A DNA stretch of 64,000 nucleotides from Endomychus coccineus (lineage: Eukaryota; Arthropoda; Insecta; Coleoptera; Endomychidae). This document shows positions 1-10,345 of the stretch, one piece after another (the first letter of the stretch is position 1; every line of letters starts with the position of its first letter). The DNA lies in contig OY294069.1 of assembly GCA_958510875.1 (NCBI GenBank), positions 181,643,112 to 181,707,111 on the forward strand. The letters run 5' to 3'. A program made the position numbers and the translations under genes. The notes under the pieces are model-generated. The model made no database searches. It had not been told where the DNA came from and worked only from the letters and a program-made list of their open reading frames with translations.

Positions 1-30
1 AATACACAATTAAAAGAAGGTCTGAGTGAG
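1..30 (+). CDS. Hop: Hop/Stip1, 3' end of an exon (partial)
   Basis: The first 30 bases read in frame 0 as NTQLKEGLSE and end exactly at a GTAAGT donor (31-36). This matches the short linker after TPR1 of Stip1/Hop, where animal proteins have a similar QLKEGL stretch before the NPF motif of DP1. The exon ends in phase 0 and joins the acceptor at 2456/2457 without breaking frame. TPR1, the Hsp70-tail-binding domain, must lie upstream of the window. The segment is too short to identify alone. The call rests on its fit to the next exon. Confidence 0.85.
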
Positions 31-904
31 GTAAGTTTTATTTTCACGTTTATTAAAATTATTTTATAACATTCATGCTATATTAATTCTCTGCACCGAG
101 TGTAAAAATATTCAAATAGTTATCAAAATCTTGATGATAAGTAGGATGACTATGAATATTGTCACAGCTGTTTGTAAATTTTACGTAGCTTGAAAATTAT
201 ACATGAACTGTCATGAAATTTCACTCGTAAGTGTCAATTATTTGAAAATGATTGTGATAACAAGATTTTACCACATACTAGACGAATTAGAAGAACATGA
301 CAATCGTAACAAAATTTATTTGAATAAATTGCTTATGGATAAGCTGGATAGACATTAGATCATGTGAAATCTTATTTCAAAGTTGAATTTGTTTCTATCG
401 ATTGATAGATTTTTTGATGTCCAATCTCTCTAACAAGAATATAAGGAGAAATATTCACTGTAAGGAAATAAAATTATTTTAAAACTTTACAGAGATTTGA
501 ATAGAAATTAGAATAAACACTTCCAGGGTGTCAAGGATAAGGAATTATTGATTTATTTTTCCACAAATGCTACGAATGTTCTTCAATTTTTGTATTATAT
601 TTACATGATTAATAATGGATTTACAAGTACCACCCCAGATTAACCGACAATAATGTAATTAAGGATTGAAACGTAGCGTAATATATATTTTATAGTATGT
701 CCTTATTTGCTTAATTCTGTTTACTAAGCTTATATTTCATTCTAGATGAGCATCTATTGTCAACACATAATATTTAATGTATTTAACTCATTTAATTTTT
801 ATTTTACACTTTATTGCATTTGAATTTATGTGGTGTAATGTCATTTTAGATCCTCAATACTTGTGAAACCTAGGAATTTTGTTTCTTCACTATTTAATAC
901 TAAA
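31..904 (+). other. Hop intron 1, 5' part
   Basis: AT-rich intronic DNA after the GTAAGT donor. I see no coding stretch, RNA gene or clear repeat structure here. Confidence 0.6.
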
Positions 905-1090
905 AGATATCATCGGCGTATGTAATAATACTTACGTCTTCGATCTGACTAAACAAGTCTTTTACATCAATAATAAATAGCAGTGGACCCAAAACTGTCC
1001 CCTGCGGTATACCGCAGGTCACTGCACTCTTCACATCGTTGATTTTCACTATTTGTTGTCTATTTGAGAGATATTTTTTTATTATTAGGT
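905..1090 (-). pseudogene. Non-LTR retrotransposon RT fragment
   Basis: The - strand encodes part of a LINE reverse transcriptase palm. It has the GIPQGTVLGPLLFII box followed about 25 residues later by YADDI, the catalytic box with both aspartates. Only about 60 residues remain, and I find no endonuclease or 3' tail. It is a dead fragment inside Hop intron 1. Confidence 0.8.
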
Positions 1091-1689
1091 ACAGGTGGTC
1101 AAATTTCCATGTTTGTATAGGAGATACAAAAAATAAATGGAAGTCACGTTCTCGTTCCCGTTTTTTCGAGACAGATTCACTGGCAGAAACAAAAATTTGT
1201 TAACGATTTTGTTTTCGGGTTATGAGTACAAAAGTTCGATTTTTTCGACTTTTAGACACATTTGAACGTCGTGGTAAAGTTAGGAGAAACTAATTTTTAC
1301 TTTCTTGACGCACTTTTTTGTGTATAATCCAGTGGCGTCGAGAAAATTTGAAAAAAGGTGTAATTTCGATTATATTAATTTTTGCGGTTTTTTATATTTA
1401 TTCCAAGTGTCATCTGTGACAGTGTTTAATCGTTTGTCAGTGAATTGCATATTAACGATTTATTTAAAAAACGTAAAAAGTAATATAGTAAAATACTACT
1501 TCCGCTATTAAAAATTAAAAACTTATACATCAAAAGCTACCCGACGTATGATACATAGTTAGGAAGAGAAAAAAATATACATGCAGTATCTACTTTCGAA
1601 CCAGATGTTAAAAATTTATGACGTAATAGAAAAAGGTTGTCAGACCTTATTATAAATATAATGTAAATATTGCTTTTGAGCATTCTACC
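1091..1689. other. Intronic AT-rich DNA
   Basis: Intronic DNA without a convincing gene. Homopolymer-rich TTTTTCGA-type sequence at 1140-1270 resembles the foldback sequences near 19 kb in style, but I could not align it to them by eye. Confidence 0.4.
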
Positions 1690-2375
1690 TAAAATATACT
1701 TTTAACATTATAAAAACGCATGTAGGAATTTGCAAGGGTTTAAATTAGTTAAATTAGTATAAATCTGACTTAATGATTGAATATCTGTTCTATAATTTAC
1801 AGATTTGGAGTCACGTTTTATGTGAATCATCTCCAGAATGGGTCTTTTATAATGATTGGTTTCCGTAGTTAAAATATTAACATTTTTGTAATCGAATTGA
1901 TGGTTATAATCAAACTAGTGTTTAGCAAGGGCGGAGGAATTTTCTAAATTTGTTTGTTTCTTGTACTTATGGTCATACATTCTTTTTTGTAAATATTGTT
2001 TAGTGATTCCTGTATAAGTTCCATCACAATCTAAACAATTTAATTTGTATACTGTGTGGGTTTGTTTATCTTTAGGTATTGAAGCTTTTAGATTCGAAAA
2101 ATATTTCCCAACACAGTTAGTAGGTTTATGCGCAACATTTATATCATGCTTTTTTAAACATTTCCTAATTTGCTCTGAGGGTTTCGGAATGTATGGTAAT
2201 CTTATAAAATTATCTGCATTACCTTTTTTGTTATTTATATATGACGTTCCAATATAGATTTTGTTCATTCTTCCACTAATGATGGAATTGAAAAATGTTT
2301 TTGGGTAGCCATTCAGTTCTAGTGTATTACGAACAATTTTTTAATTTTTGGGACGGTCCTCTGGGTGGTACAATT
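1690..2375 (-). pseudogene. Penelope-like element, GIY-YIG endonuclease end
   Basis: The - strand encodes the C-terminal part of a Penelope-like retroelement. The order is a linker (IRLPYIPKPSEQIRKCLKKH), a cysteine pair (LNCLDCD) and a GIY-YIG-type core (YTGITKQYLQKR). A stop follows ALAKH near 1915, and recognisable PLE tail sequence (YNHQFDYKNVNIL, then SVNYRTDIQSL) continues in frame beyond it to about 1700. PLE proteins join an RT to this nuclease. The RT is absent here. The arginine of the nuclease core is present. It is an inactive 5'-truncated copy in Hop intron 1. Confidence 0.85.
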
Positions 2376-2456
2376 TAACCGGGCGATCTATAAGAGGCTG
2401 CTTATAACACTTTTGTTATAACTTGTTGGTGATAGTTGAAATGTTGAATTTTGCAG

Positions 2457-3216
2457 GTTCAATCTCGGAGGTCCCAAAAATTCGCCAACCCCTTCACCAG
2501 TCCCGACTTGTACACGAAACTAAGGGCAGATCCCCGTACCCGCGGCTACCTAGACGATCCGCAATATCTGGCCGCGTTGCAAGAACTCCAAACGAATCCC
2601 AACAGTTTGGGATCGAGAGCGAGCGATCCCCGCATCCTAACCACGCTCAGCGTGCTGCTGGGCATCGATCTCGATGCGACGGAACCGATGGACACGGAAC
2701 CGAGTTACACGCCGCCCCCCAAACGAGCGGAATTCAAGCAGGAACAACCGAAACGATCGGAACCGGAACTGCCGGAAAACAAATTGCTGGCCAAACGCGA
2801 AAAAGAGAGCGGCAACGAGTATTACAAGAAGAAGCAGTTCGACGAGGCGGTCCTACATTACAACAAAGCGATAGAACACGATCCGTCGGACATCACGTTC
2901 TACAACAATTTGGCCGCAGTGTATTTCGAACAGAAGGAATTCGAAAAGTGCATCAAAGAGTGCGAGCGGGCGATCGAGGTGGGCAGGGAGAACCGGGCCG
3001 ATTTCAAATTGATCGCCAAGTCGTTCATGAGGATCGGCAATTCGTACAAGAAACTGAAGGACTTCAAGAACGCCAAAGTGTACTTTGAAAAGTCGCTGTC
3101 CGAACATAGGACGCCCGAGATCAAAACGTTGCTGTCGGACATCGCCAAAGTGATCAAGGAGGAGGAGAAGAAATCTTATATTGATCCGGTGCTGGCTGAG
3201 CAAGAGAAAGAGCTTG
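2457..3216 (+). CDS. Hop: Hop/Stip1 exon: DP1 and TPR2A
   Basis: Internal exon of the Hsp70-Hsp90 organising co-chaperone, a cytosolic adaptor that passes client proteins from Hsp70 to Hsp90. The acceptor TTTTGCAG ends at 2456 and the donor GTAAGT starts at 3217. Numbering from the first visible residue, 18-80 are the DP1/STI1 domain (NPFTSPDLYTKL, DPRILTTLSVLLGID). A Pro- and charge-rich linker follows, then TPR2A at about 118-250 (KESGNEYYKKKQFDEA, YNNLAAVYFE, IEVGRENRADF, LSEHRTP). TPR2A binds the Hsp90 MEEVD tail in this family. The exon ends after one base of a Gly codon (phase 1). It is CpG-rich, unlike the introns around it. Confidence 0.97.
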
Positions 3217-3425
3217 GTAAGTGATCGTAACCGTCTCGTAGACCCCAATTAACCTTTTTAGGTGGTGCTTCTCCATGGGTTTCATTTCCAGTGACAATTA
3301 GTGTCTTTAACACTTCCACAGGTTTTTCTCCACAGATCTCCTGGCACCACTAACTTCATTAATGCCCAAACCTTGGTGGATGATTTTTTTTCAGCTTCAA
3401 GCGTCGCCCAATATTAGATCATCAA
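3217..3425 (+). other. Hop intron 2, start, up to the Copia insertion
   Basis: Donor GTAAGT at 3217-3222. The stretch holds several short pyrimidine-AG tracts. The last (TTTTTTTTCAG, ending near 3394) is followed by CpG-richer DNA that is cut by the Copia insertion and resumes at 6605. No gene is supported. Confidence 0.5.
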
Positions 3426-3604
3426 TGTTGTGGATTCTCTCAATATGCTTTAATTAGAAACAGCCAGACAATTCGTAACGTCAGTTTATTTATTATTGAC
3501 AGACAGTAAATTAACAAGTCGACAAAAGAAGGGAGAAGTTCAAGGTTGAATGTTTGATAAGTGTTCCTATTGAGATGAGAACTCTATAATAGTTTACTTC
3601 AACA
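3426..3604 (-). repeat. Copia 3' LTR
   Basis: 179-bp LTR, downstream in element orientation. It is bounded by TG...CA ends and the ATCAA duplication. It differs from the other LTR by one base. Confidence 0.95.
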
Positions 3605-3613
3605 CTTCCCCTA
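3605..3613 (-). other. Copia polypurine tract
   Basis: Read on the - strand, AGGGGAAG directly precedes the 3' LTR. This is the expected place and composition for the plus-strand priming site. Confidence 0.75.
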
Positions 3614-3626
3614 AAATGTTATAGTT

Positions 3627-6286
3627 TTACAACATCCCTATCAAGGATCGAAGAAGAACAAATGTAACACGCGAAACAGGCTTCGTAAGGATGTCCGCTG
3701 CTTGCTCTACACCTGGAACATGCTGAATTTCCAAGCGCCGTCCTCGAACTTGCTCTCGGATGTAGTGATATTTCACGTCGATATGCTTTGACCGTTTGTG
3801 GAACTCCGGATTCTTCGCCAATTTAATGGCACTTGCGTTGTCCATAAGAAGAACCGGAGTGTCATCAAGTGGAGAAATCTCATCGAAGAGTCGAGTCAAC
3901 CAAACGGCTTCTCGTGCCCCTTCACACGCTGCAATATACTCCGACTCTGCAGCTCGGTGGTGGACTGGTTTCCTCATCACCTCCTGCATTACTTCTTAAA
4001 GTGCTGTCAGCATCTTCAAACTCTTCACCATCAGCTTCGCTTATAGGACCTTCATCCATCGTCAATCGTGATCCGTCGTCAGCCTCAATCGGATGCAGTA
4101 TCGTCGATCTTCCAATCTTTTCAGGTTCAAATACTACATCTGCTGCGAATCACTCGATGTTCTGACTCGATCCATATCCGAACACCATCAATGCCATCCG
4201 AATACCCGACAAAGATGCCTTCTTTCCCTTTCGCGTCCCACTTCTTGCGCTTCACCTTGGGAATCAGAACATAGCACTTGGAGCCGAATATGTGGAATTT
4301 GTCCAAATGCGTTGTCTTCCCCGTAAACACCTCATAGGGTGTCTTCCCGTCTACACGACTCTAGCCAGTGCGATTCAGGACATGCACCGCAGTATTCACT
4401 GCTTCTGCCCACAATCCTTTCGACAGATTCTGCGCCAACAGCATAGTCCGAGCCTGTTCCACTACAGTCCTGTTGGTCCGCTCAGCACACCCATTTTGCT
4501 CCGGGGTGTATGGATTGGTAATGACGAACTGCACCCCGTTCTTCTTCAGAAGCTCTCTGGCCTCAGCGTTGTCGAACTCCTTGCCACCATCGCACTGGAA
4601 CACCTGTGGTTGACGTCCGCAGTTGTTTTCGACTATTTTTAGAACTTCTCTGATTTTCTCCACTGTCTCCGACTTGTGCTTAAGGAAGTATACCATGCGA
4701 ATTTTTGAAAAATCGCAGGTGAAACAGATAAAATACTCACTTCCACCTATTGACGTGGTCTCCATAGGTCCACACAAGTCGGCATGGATGACTTCCCCTG
4801 GCTGCGTTGCCCGTTGATGCCGTGACTTGAAGCTTTCTCGATGCTGCTTCCCCTTGACACACGCTTCGCAGAAATCTTCATCCATTTCCACGTCGATTCC
4901 GCGTTGTTTCAGGAACTTCTGGACGTAGCGTTTGTTCTGGTGGCCAAGACGTTCATGCCAACTCTGCAACGATTTCTTCGACATCAAATTCGCCTCAACG
5001 ACACAGGATTGTTCTGATACTTTCATTCGGATCATCATCTTGAACAGCATCCCGCTGCGCACACTGCACGCCTTCATGACACCATCTGCGAAGAACTTGC
5101 ACTCATTGTTCGTTGACTGAAGAGTCAGACCCTTGTCCAAAGCAGCTGTCACGGAGAAAAGGTTTCTTCGAGCTTCTGGAACGTAAAGAACATCCTCCAT
5201 CTTACACGGGGACCAGCTTCCGTTTACGCAGGACTCGAACTTGAGTGTGCCCTTCCCTAGAGCGTCGATCGTCGAGTTGTTGCCCATCAGAATTTTCATT
5301 GGTGTTTCGAAGTATGTGAAGGATGAGAACCAGTCGCCTTTGTTGGTCAGGTGATTAGTCGCTCCAGAATCCATGATCCAGGAGTCACCTTCAATTTCTA
5401 TGTTCATGACTTCCGACACAAAGGCTTGCTCCACTGGACCCTCTTTCTCATGTTTCCTCTGATGGTCAGTTGATCCTCCGTTCTTGTTCTGCTTGGAGTT
5501 CTGGCAGTTTCGTTTTATGTGACCCAGACCTCCACATCCGTAGCATCTGAACTTCCCTTTAGACCCGTTGTTTCCAGGCTTGTCGGACTTCTTCGCCTTG
5601 TCTCGCATTCCAGTACTGCCACCTGAGATTCTAACCTTTGACGCCATCAATGCCACCAACTCCTCTTGCTGACCCTTTCGCAGATTTCGTCGCCTCTCAT
5701 CTGAAGTCAGCACTTCCACCAAGTTGATCAGCGTTTGTTGATCATTAGCTCTTGCCCACCAGGATTGTCGAAGACTCTCGTAGCTCTCGGGCAGAGTGTC
5801 CAAAAGCCTCACCATCAAGGTTCCTTCATCCGGTTTTACGTTGAGTTGCTGCATCCGAAGAACCAAGCCTTCGAAACGTGCGATATGCGTTACCATGTCA
5901 TCACCTAGAACTAGGCTGAAACCGAAAAACTCAGACTGGACCGCATGACTGGCTTGTTTTGTCTGCTGTTCGAATACCGCATGCAACTTTAGCCACATAT
6001 CTCGTGAAGTTTCACAGGCAACCAGTAGAGCCATTACTTTTGACTCCACTGATTTAACGATGACTTGACAAGCGACTCGATCAGCCTTATCCCACGTTCT
6101 GAGAGAGACCTCATGCGCTGCCAACTCGTCCCGCGTAGCGTTTCCTCCAGGTGCATTCGGTTTTGTAGGTTCTCCGGCACATACCTCATAGGCTCCATCC
6201 GTTGCTCGCAACAAATTCCTGACAGCGAACTTCCAAATTGTCCAGTTTTCAGCGCCGCATAGCTTCTCGATACCATGGAAATCCAT
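3627..6286 (-). pseudogene. Copia gag-pol with stop, frameshift and RT deletion
   Basis: The likely start is the ATG at 6286, which opens MDFHGIEKLCGAENWTIWKF as Copia gags do. In order the protein shows: a UBN2-type gag; a CCHC zinc knuckle (CYGCGGLGHIKRNC, near 5500-5545); an aspartic protease DSGA motif (near 5365); a gag-pre-integrase HHCC region (WHERLGHQN, CEACVKGKQH); and an integrase core with HADLCGP, QCDGGKEF and PYTPEQNGCAER. A TAG at 4361-4363 interrupts the integrase C-terminus, with frame continuing beyond it to about 4127. A frameshift there precedes an acidic linker (EADGEEFEDADS). Instead of an RT, the sequence then passes to a RNase H (ESEYIAACEGAREAVWL, KHIDVKYHYIRE) at 3627-3960. 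With no RT it cannot be autonomous. Confidence 0.93.
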
Positions 6287-6410
6287 TGCTTCCTCTGCGC
6301 AGTTGCCGGCCAAACCTGAACGCTTAACCACTGCTTCAGTGCAAAAATTCCACTCGAGAGGCGCCTGCAGTTTTGTCCGCAATATCCAAATTGTTCAAAG
6401 CAAACCACGT

Positions 6411-6420
6411 TCTGCTACCA
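6411..6420 (-). other. Copia primer-binding site (initiator tRNA-Met)
   Basis: On the - strand, TGGTAGCAGA directly follows the 5' LTR. It is complementary to the 3' end of eukaryotic initiator tRNA-Met (...TCTGCTA plus CCA). Confidence 0.8.
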
Positions 6421-6599
6421 TGTTGTGGATTCTCTCAATATGCTTTAATTAGAAACAGCCAGACAATTCGTAACGTCAGTTTATTTATTATTGACAGACA
6501 GTAAATTAACAAGTCAACAAAAGAAGGGAGAAGTTCAAGGTTGAATGTTTGATAAGTGTTCCTATTGAGATGAGAACTCTATAATAGTTTACTTCAACA
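6421..6599 (-). repeat. Copia 5' LTR
   Basis: 179-bp LTR, upstream in element orientation and next to the primer-binding site. The flanking ATCAA at 6600-6604 completes the target duplication. Confidence 0.95.
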
Positions 6600-6604
6600 A
6601 TCAA

Positions 6605-8077
6605 CAAGACAATTTTGTCGTCGCCTCTTCCGCCGTCCTTCTAAACTCATCCGCCGATGCGTCATAAGTATTTTATTTCTACAGATTAACAAGAAATATT
6701 ACTTTGTTAAATATCACTTTATTTAAAAGAGATATTTTAACACAGTAAAATTTCATCTGTTTCATTTGTAGAAATAAATATAGTTTGTGCAAGTGAACCA
6801 TATCTATTCTTAATTCATTAAGACCAGGCTCCAAAATGGTAGTTACGCATGAAAAATCATGATAACTTCCTAGTATGGAGACAACTTTCGCAAAATTTGA
6901 GATTTAATTGGAAATGCTTGCTGCAAAAAAAAATGGAGCCAGAAAATGTCCACGTCCTAGTCCAGTAGCACTAACTTTCATATATAATTCTTCTAAGGTG
7001 ACTTTTACTATGCAAAATGGGCCGTCTAAGAACGATGGTGACATTATTTTTGGGCCAAATCCTGTGATTCATACCATAACCTCCCATTTTGTGTTAAAAA
7101 AAAGCATTACGGGGTCCTAAATAGTCGTTTTTGAAGATATCGACTCAAAATTTTTGGCGGTGATAGACAACATCAGAGTACGAATTTTTATGATTTTTTT
7201 GGGGGAAAAAAGTATAGACTACACTACGTTAAGAACTAAATATTAGTTCTAGAATATATCCAATTTTTTTCCAATTTGATATCTTTAGTAGGTGGCGTGC
7301 AAATGGCCCTTTCGTTTTTTTACTTCAGAACCTTCTGCAGTCTCTCAGGGTCGTTGGAACAACTTCTTCTTTTTCGATATTTTCGCTTCGAGCGATAAAA
7401 TCGAACTCGGAATATCAAAATTATCCGAAAACGACCCTAAAGTTCGAGTTTTGGTCGAATTCATCTATTTTGTTAATAAATACATTGTTTATAACAAAGA
7501 ATTGTCTTTATCCGATTGAAAACGGTAAAATTTTGCATTTTTAGACATTTTTATGTGAACTCAAAAATGATTTAATTAAATTGTTTATAAACAATTTGCG
7601 CAACTTTGTGACAAAGTTTTTTCCGATGGCATTCTGAAGAGTCCTTTGTCCCATCAAAATCGATCCAATTTACGGGTCCAATACCCATTTCATTGCACTA
7701 AGTCTTCACATTTGTGTAAAGACATTGAACTAAATAAATTATTTATTTCATTATCTTCACATTATTATAAAGTAATAATGAAATTAATAATGTTTTTAAG
7801 AAAATGTACAAAAAAAGATTTTGTGTTCAGGGAACCGAACCCGAGACCTATTATATACTCTTCCGACTTTAATAGTTACTCCAAGATTGAATATTATAAT
7901 GTCGGATCAGACAAGTGTATTAAATCCATTTTTTTCAAAAATATTTTGCAAATAATGTTTTCCCTCTTTCAAATATGTGACATCCGAGTTGTTAGTTTGA
8001 AATATCCTCATTATACATTACAAATTGTGAAATAAAACACAAGAGAGTAACACAAAAACAAGGTTTTTAAAGTTTTT
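6605..8077 (+). other. Hop intron 2, middle part
   Basis: A CpG-rich remnant (6605-6665) continues the sequence cut by the Copia insertion. The rest is AT-rich. Short open frames (for example 6908-7120 and 7292-7519) have no recognisable domain and are best taken as chance or decayed repeat. A possible tRNA-related relic is listed separately. Confidence 0.5.
7825..7925 (-). repeat. Possible tRNA-derived SINE relic
   Basis: Read on the - strand, GGTCTCGGGTTCGGTTCCC resembles a T-arm with a B box, and AAAGTCGGAAGAGTA about 25 bases upstream resembles a degenerate A box and D-arm. I could not form a complete cloverleaf, so it is not called as a tRNA gene. Confidence 0.3.
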
Positions 8078-8551
8078 AAGCTATTGCATATAGCTTTTAT
8101 CGCGGGCTTTGAGCGCGGCGACCGAATCAAGAAATTCCGTAACGAAAAATAATGTAAGACCTAAACACCTAACATGTGTCAAATTAATTAATTAATTTGA
8201 AGTTTCTAAAAGTGAGAAATTTCGCTATTTTATACAAATGTTATAACACTCTAGCGCTTTAGACTCCGGGATTTTCACGTGGCCTATCGAAATTAGAAGG
8301 TTCGAATTATCTAAAAACATAATTGCATGAACTCCAGACGTCCTCTGTAACTAGCTACGAACGAAATCATTTTGACATATGCCTCTAGGAGCTCGCTACG
8401 CGTCAGTTAGAGTTTATTATACGTTAGACGCGCGTAGCAGAGACCTGAGAGTACCTGTTTCTATTAAGCTATTGCATATATTGCATATAGCTTTTACTGC
8501 GGGCTTTGAGCGCGGCGACCGAATCAAGAAATTTCGTAACGAAAAATAACA
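8078..8551. repeat. Helentron-associated direct repeat pair
   Basis: A block of about 80 bp occurs twice in direct orientation, at 8078-8155 and 8466-8551. Both copies contain GCGGGCTTTGAGCGCGGCGA followed by an ACCGAATCAAGAAAT motif. The second copy carries an 8-10 bp internal duplication (TATTGCATA). The pair lies just upstream of the Helentron endonuclease fragment and is probably non-coding sequence of that element. Confidence 0.6.
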
Positions 8552-8675
8552 GGAACTCGTTTATGTTGCTCTCTCTCGGGTGAGTAATATTGAAAAATTG
8601 TATATCACGACAAAAAACGATAATTCTACATTCAAGTTTTATAATAATCGAAGGTAAGCTGCATCGACTGCATCT

Positions 8676-9440
8676 TTGTTGCAAAAATTCAAAAGACTGC
8701 CTTTAAATAGTGTTCAGACGACAGCTCAAAGTGTCTTAGATTTCATTAGTAATAGAAATGGCATTTCAATTATGACTTTCAATTGCCAAAGTCTAAATAG
8801 TCACAAATACGATTTACAAGATTCAGTTACGAGACAAACAAATGTGTTACTTCTTACCGAAACTTGCATGGCGCATGATAATCCGATTGAAATACCTAAT
8901 TTCCATTGTATTGTTCAATTCAAACGAGATACTGTTCCAAAAGGTGGGGTAGCTATTTACCAAAATAATAATAATGTTACTAATATTATGACTCCGAATA
9001 TTGCACACGTTAGCGATGTTAGGCGCTCATTTGTTGGAGATATTTGTGCGTGCTTATGCAAACTTAGAAATGGCCTACACATAGTCATGGTAGCAATTTA
9101 CATTTCTCCGAATCCAAAATTGGACGAGGTAGAGCATTTTATTCATCGCACTTTACTGGAGTACACTGAAGAAGGGTCGAAAATACTTGGTACAAATGGT
9201 AATAAATTTCCACTTATCAACTTCGCTGATAAAAAATCAGAGCGGTTGACAACTTTTCTTTCGGAAAAATTGAATTTGAAAATGAATAATGATCCACAAG
9301 AATCCACAACAAAATATGGGGCCACCATTGACGCGGTATTTTCCAGATATTTAGAGGATATCAAGTCTTAAATTTATGTCTTTTATTTCAATTATTCAGT
9401 TACCATAAACCTATAGTTTCAATGATAACAAATTCCTGAA
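8676..9440 (+). pseudogene. Helentron (Helitron-like) EEP endonuclease domain, broken
   Basis: The + strand encodes an exonuclease-endonuclease-phosphatase domain of the type fused to Rep/helicase proteins of Helentrons. It starts GISIMTFNCQSLNSHKYDL. LLLTETCM supplies the catalytic Glu region, followed by VQFKRDTVPKGGVAIYQ and MVAIYISPNPKLDEVEHFIH. The later part reads ESTTKYGATIDAVFSRYL. The GDFN-type catalytic motif expected before NFADKKSE is missing (FPLI runs straight into NFAD). After the stop at 9369-9371 the family tail (FSYHKPIVSMI) continues in another frame. It is inactive, with no helicase or Rep nearby, and lies in Hop intron 2 on the Hop strand. Confidence 0.8.
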
Positions 9441-9812
9441 TAACCTACATGTATTGTAAGATAATAAAAATATTTTAAACGATATTAACTTCTCATTTAT
9501 TCAATAAAAGAAAAAAAATTGTTTTCTTATCGGTCACCACGCTCAAAAGTAATTTGAATTAATATCAAAGAAAAAACTTGAATTAAAATATCAAAGAAAA
9601 AATAAATAATTATAATTGCATAAGTTGAGAAAAAATGCTATGCTTTACCGCGGCAGTCGCCGAGTGCCACACGTATCTTATTTTTATTAGTTGTATTTGG
9701 TTTTGTGCTTAATGCACTTTTATTCTGGGGTACAGATATGTTGGTTCAATTTTCAATGTTACTATTTTTTTTTCTGGTTCTTTTCACTTGAAATAATTGA
9801 TTAATTTTGCAG
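9441..9812 (+). other. Hop intron 2, 3' end
   Basis: AT-rich intron end. The acceptor is TTAATTTTGCAG, ending at 9812. I see nothing else. Confidence 0.7.
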
Positions 9813-10345
9813 GTAACGACTTGTTCAAGAAGGGCGACTACGCGACCGCCGTCAAACACTACACCGAAGCGATCAAACGCAATCCGGACGACCCGAAACT
9901 GTACAGCAACCGCGCCGCCTGCTACACCAAACTGGTCGCTTTCGATCTCGGTCTGAAAGATTGCGACCGTTGCGTCGAACTCGACCCGAAATTCATCAAG
10001 GGTTGGATACGCAAAGGTCATATCTTGCAGGGCATGCAACAAACTAGCAAGGCCGTCGCGGCCTTCCAAAAAGCGCTCGAAATCGATCCGAACAACGCGG
10101 AAGCCCTCGAGGGCTACCGTACCTCGATCCTAGAGACGGGCGGCGTCGGCGGCGATCCTGAGAAGATTAGACAGAGGGCGATGGGCGATCCCGAGGTGCA
10201 AGCCATCCTGCGAGATCCGGCCATGCGTATGATCCTCGAGCAGATGCAAAACGATCCGCGAGCGTTACAAGATCACTTAAAGAATCCCGATATCGCTGCC
10301 AAGATACAAAAATTGCTGGAATCCGGTCTTATAGCGATTCATTAA
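9813..10345 (+). CDS. Hop: Hop/Stip1 terminal coding exon: TPR2B and DP2
   Basis: The last coding exon of Hop. The acceptor AG is at 9811-9812, and the exon completes the Gly codon left in phase 1 by the previous exon, giving [13 protein letters not shown] across the junction. On visible-protein numbering, TPR2B is about 258-370 ([52 protein letters not shown]). DP2 is about 385-436 ([36 protein letters not shown]). The stop TAA is at 10343-10345. The visible protein is 440 residues. With the missing TPR1 this fits the usual size of about 490-545. TPR2B and DP2 are the parts needed for Hsp70 hand-over and client activation in this family. Confidence 0.97.

Larger units (their letters stand above)
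3426..6599 (-). mobile_element. Ty1/Copia LTR retrotransposon lacking RT
   Basis: This is a 3174-bp element on the - strand. Both LTRs are 179 bp, start TGTTG and end CAACA, and differ at one position (G/A in AAGTCgACAAA versus AAGTCaACAAA). A 5-bp target duplication ATCAA flanks it (3421-3425 and 6600-6604). The primer-binding site abuts the 5' LTR and a purine tract abuts the 3' LTR. The order gag, protease, integrase, RNase H is that of Copia. The reverse transcriptase between integrase and RNase H is missing, so the internal region is only about 2.8 kb, against roughly 4-5 kb for a complete Copia. The near-identical LTRs suggest a recent insertion, probably moved in trans. It lies in Hop intron 2, antisense to Hop. 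Confidence 0.95.

Noticed and set aside
2423..3248. Other long frames over the Hop exon on both strands
   Set aside because: They overlap the Hop reading frame, have biased Arg/Gln or Leu/Phe content and no domain. They are shadows of the CpG-rich exon.
4292..4817. + strand frames inside the Copia element
   Set aside because: Antisense shadows of the integrase frame.
8676..9371. LINE endonuclease as the source of the EEP domain
   Set aside because: The wording (FNCQSLNSHK, VQFKR...GGVAIYQNN, IYISPN, TTKYGATIDAVF) fits Helentron-fused endonucleases better than LINE endonucleases, and no RT follows.
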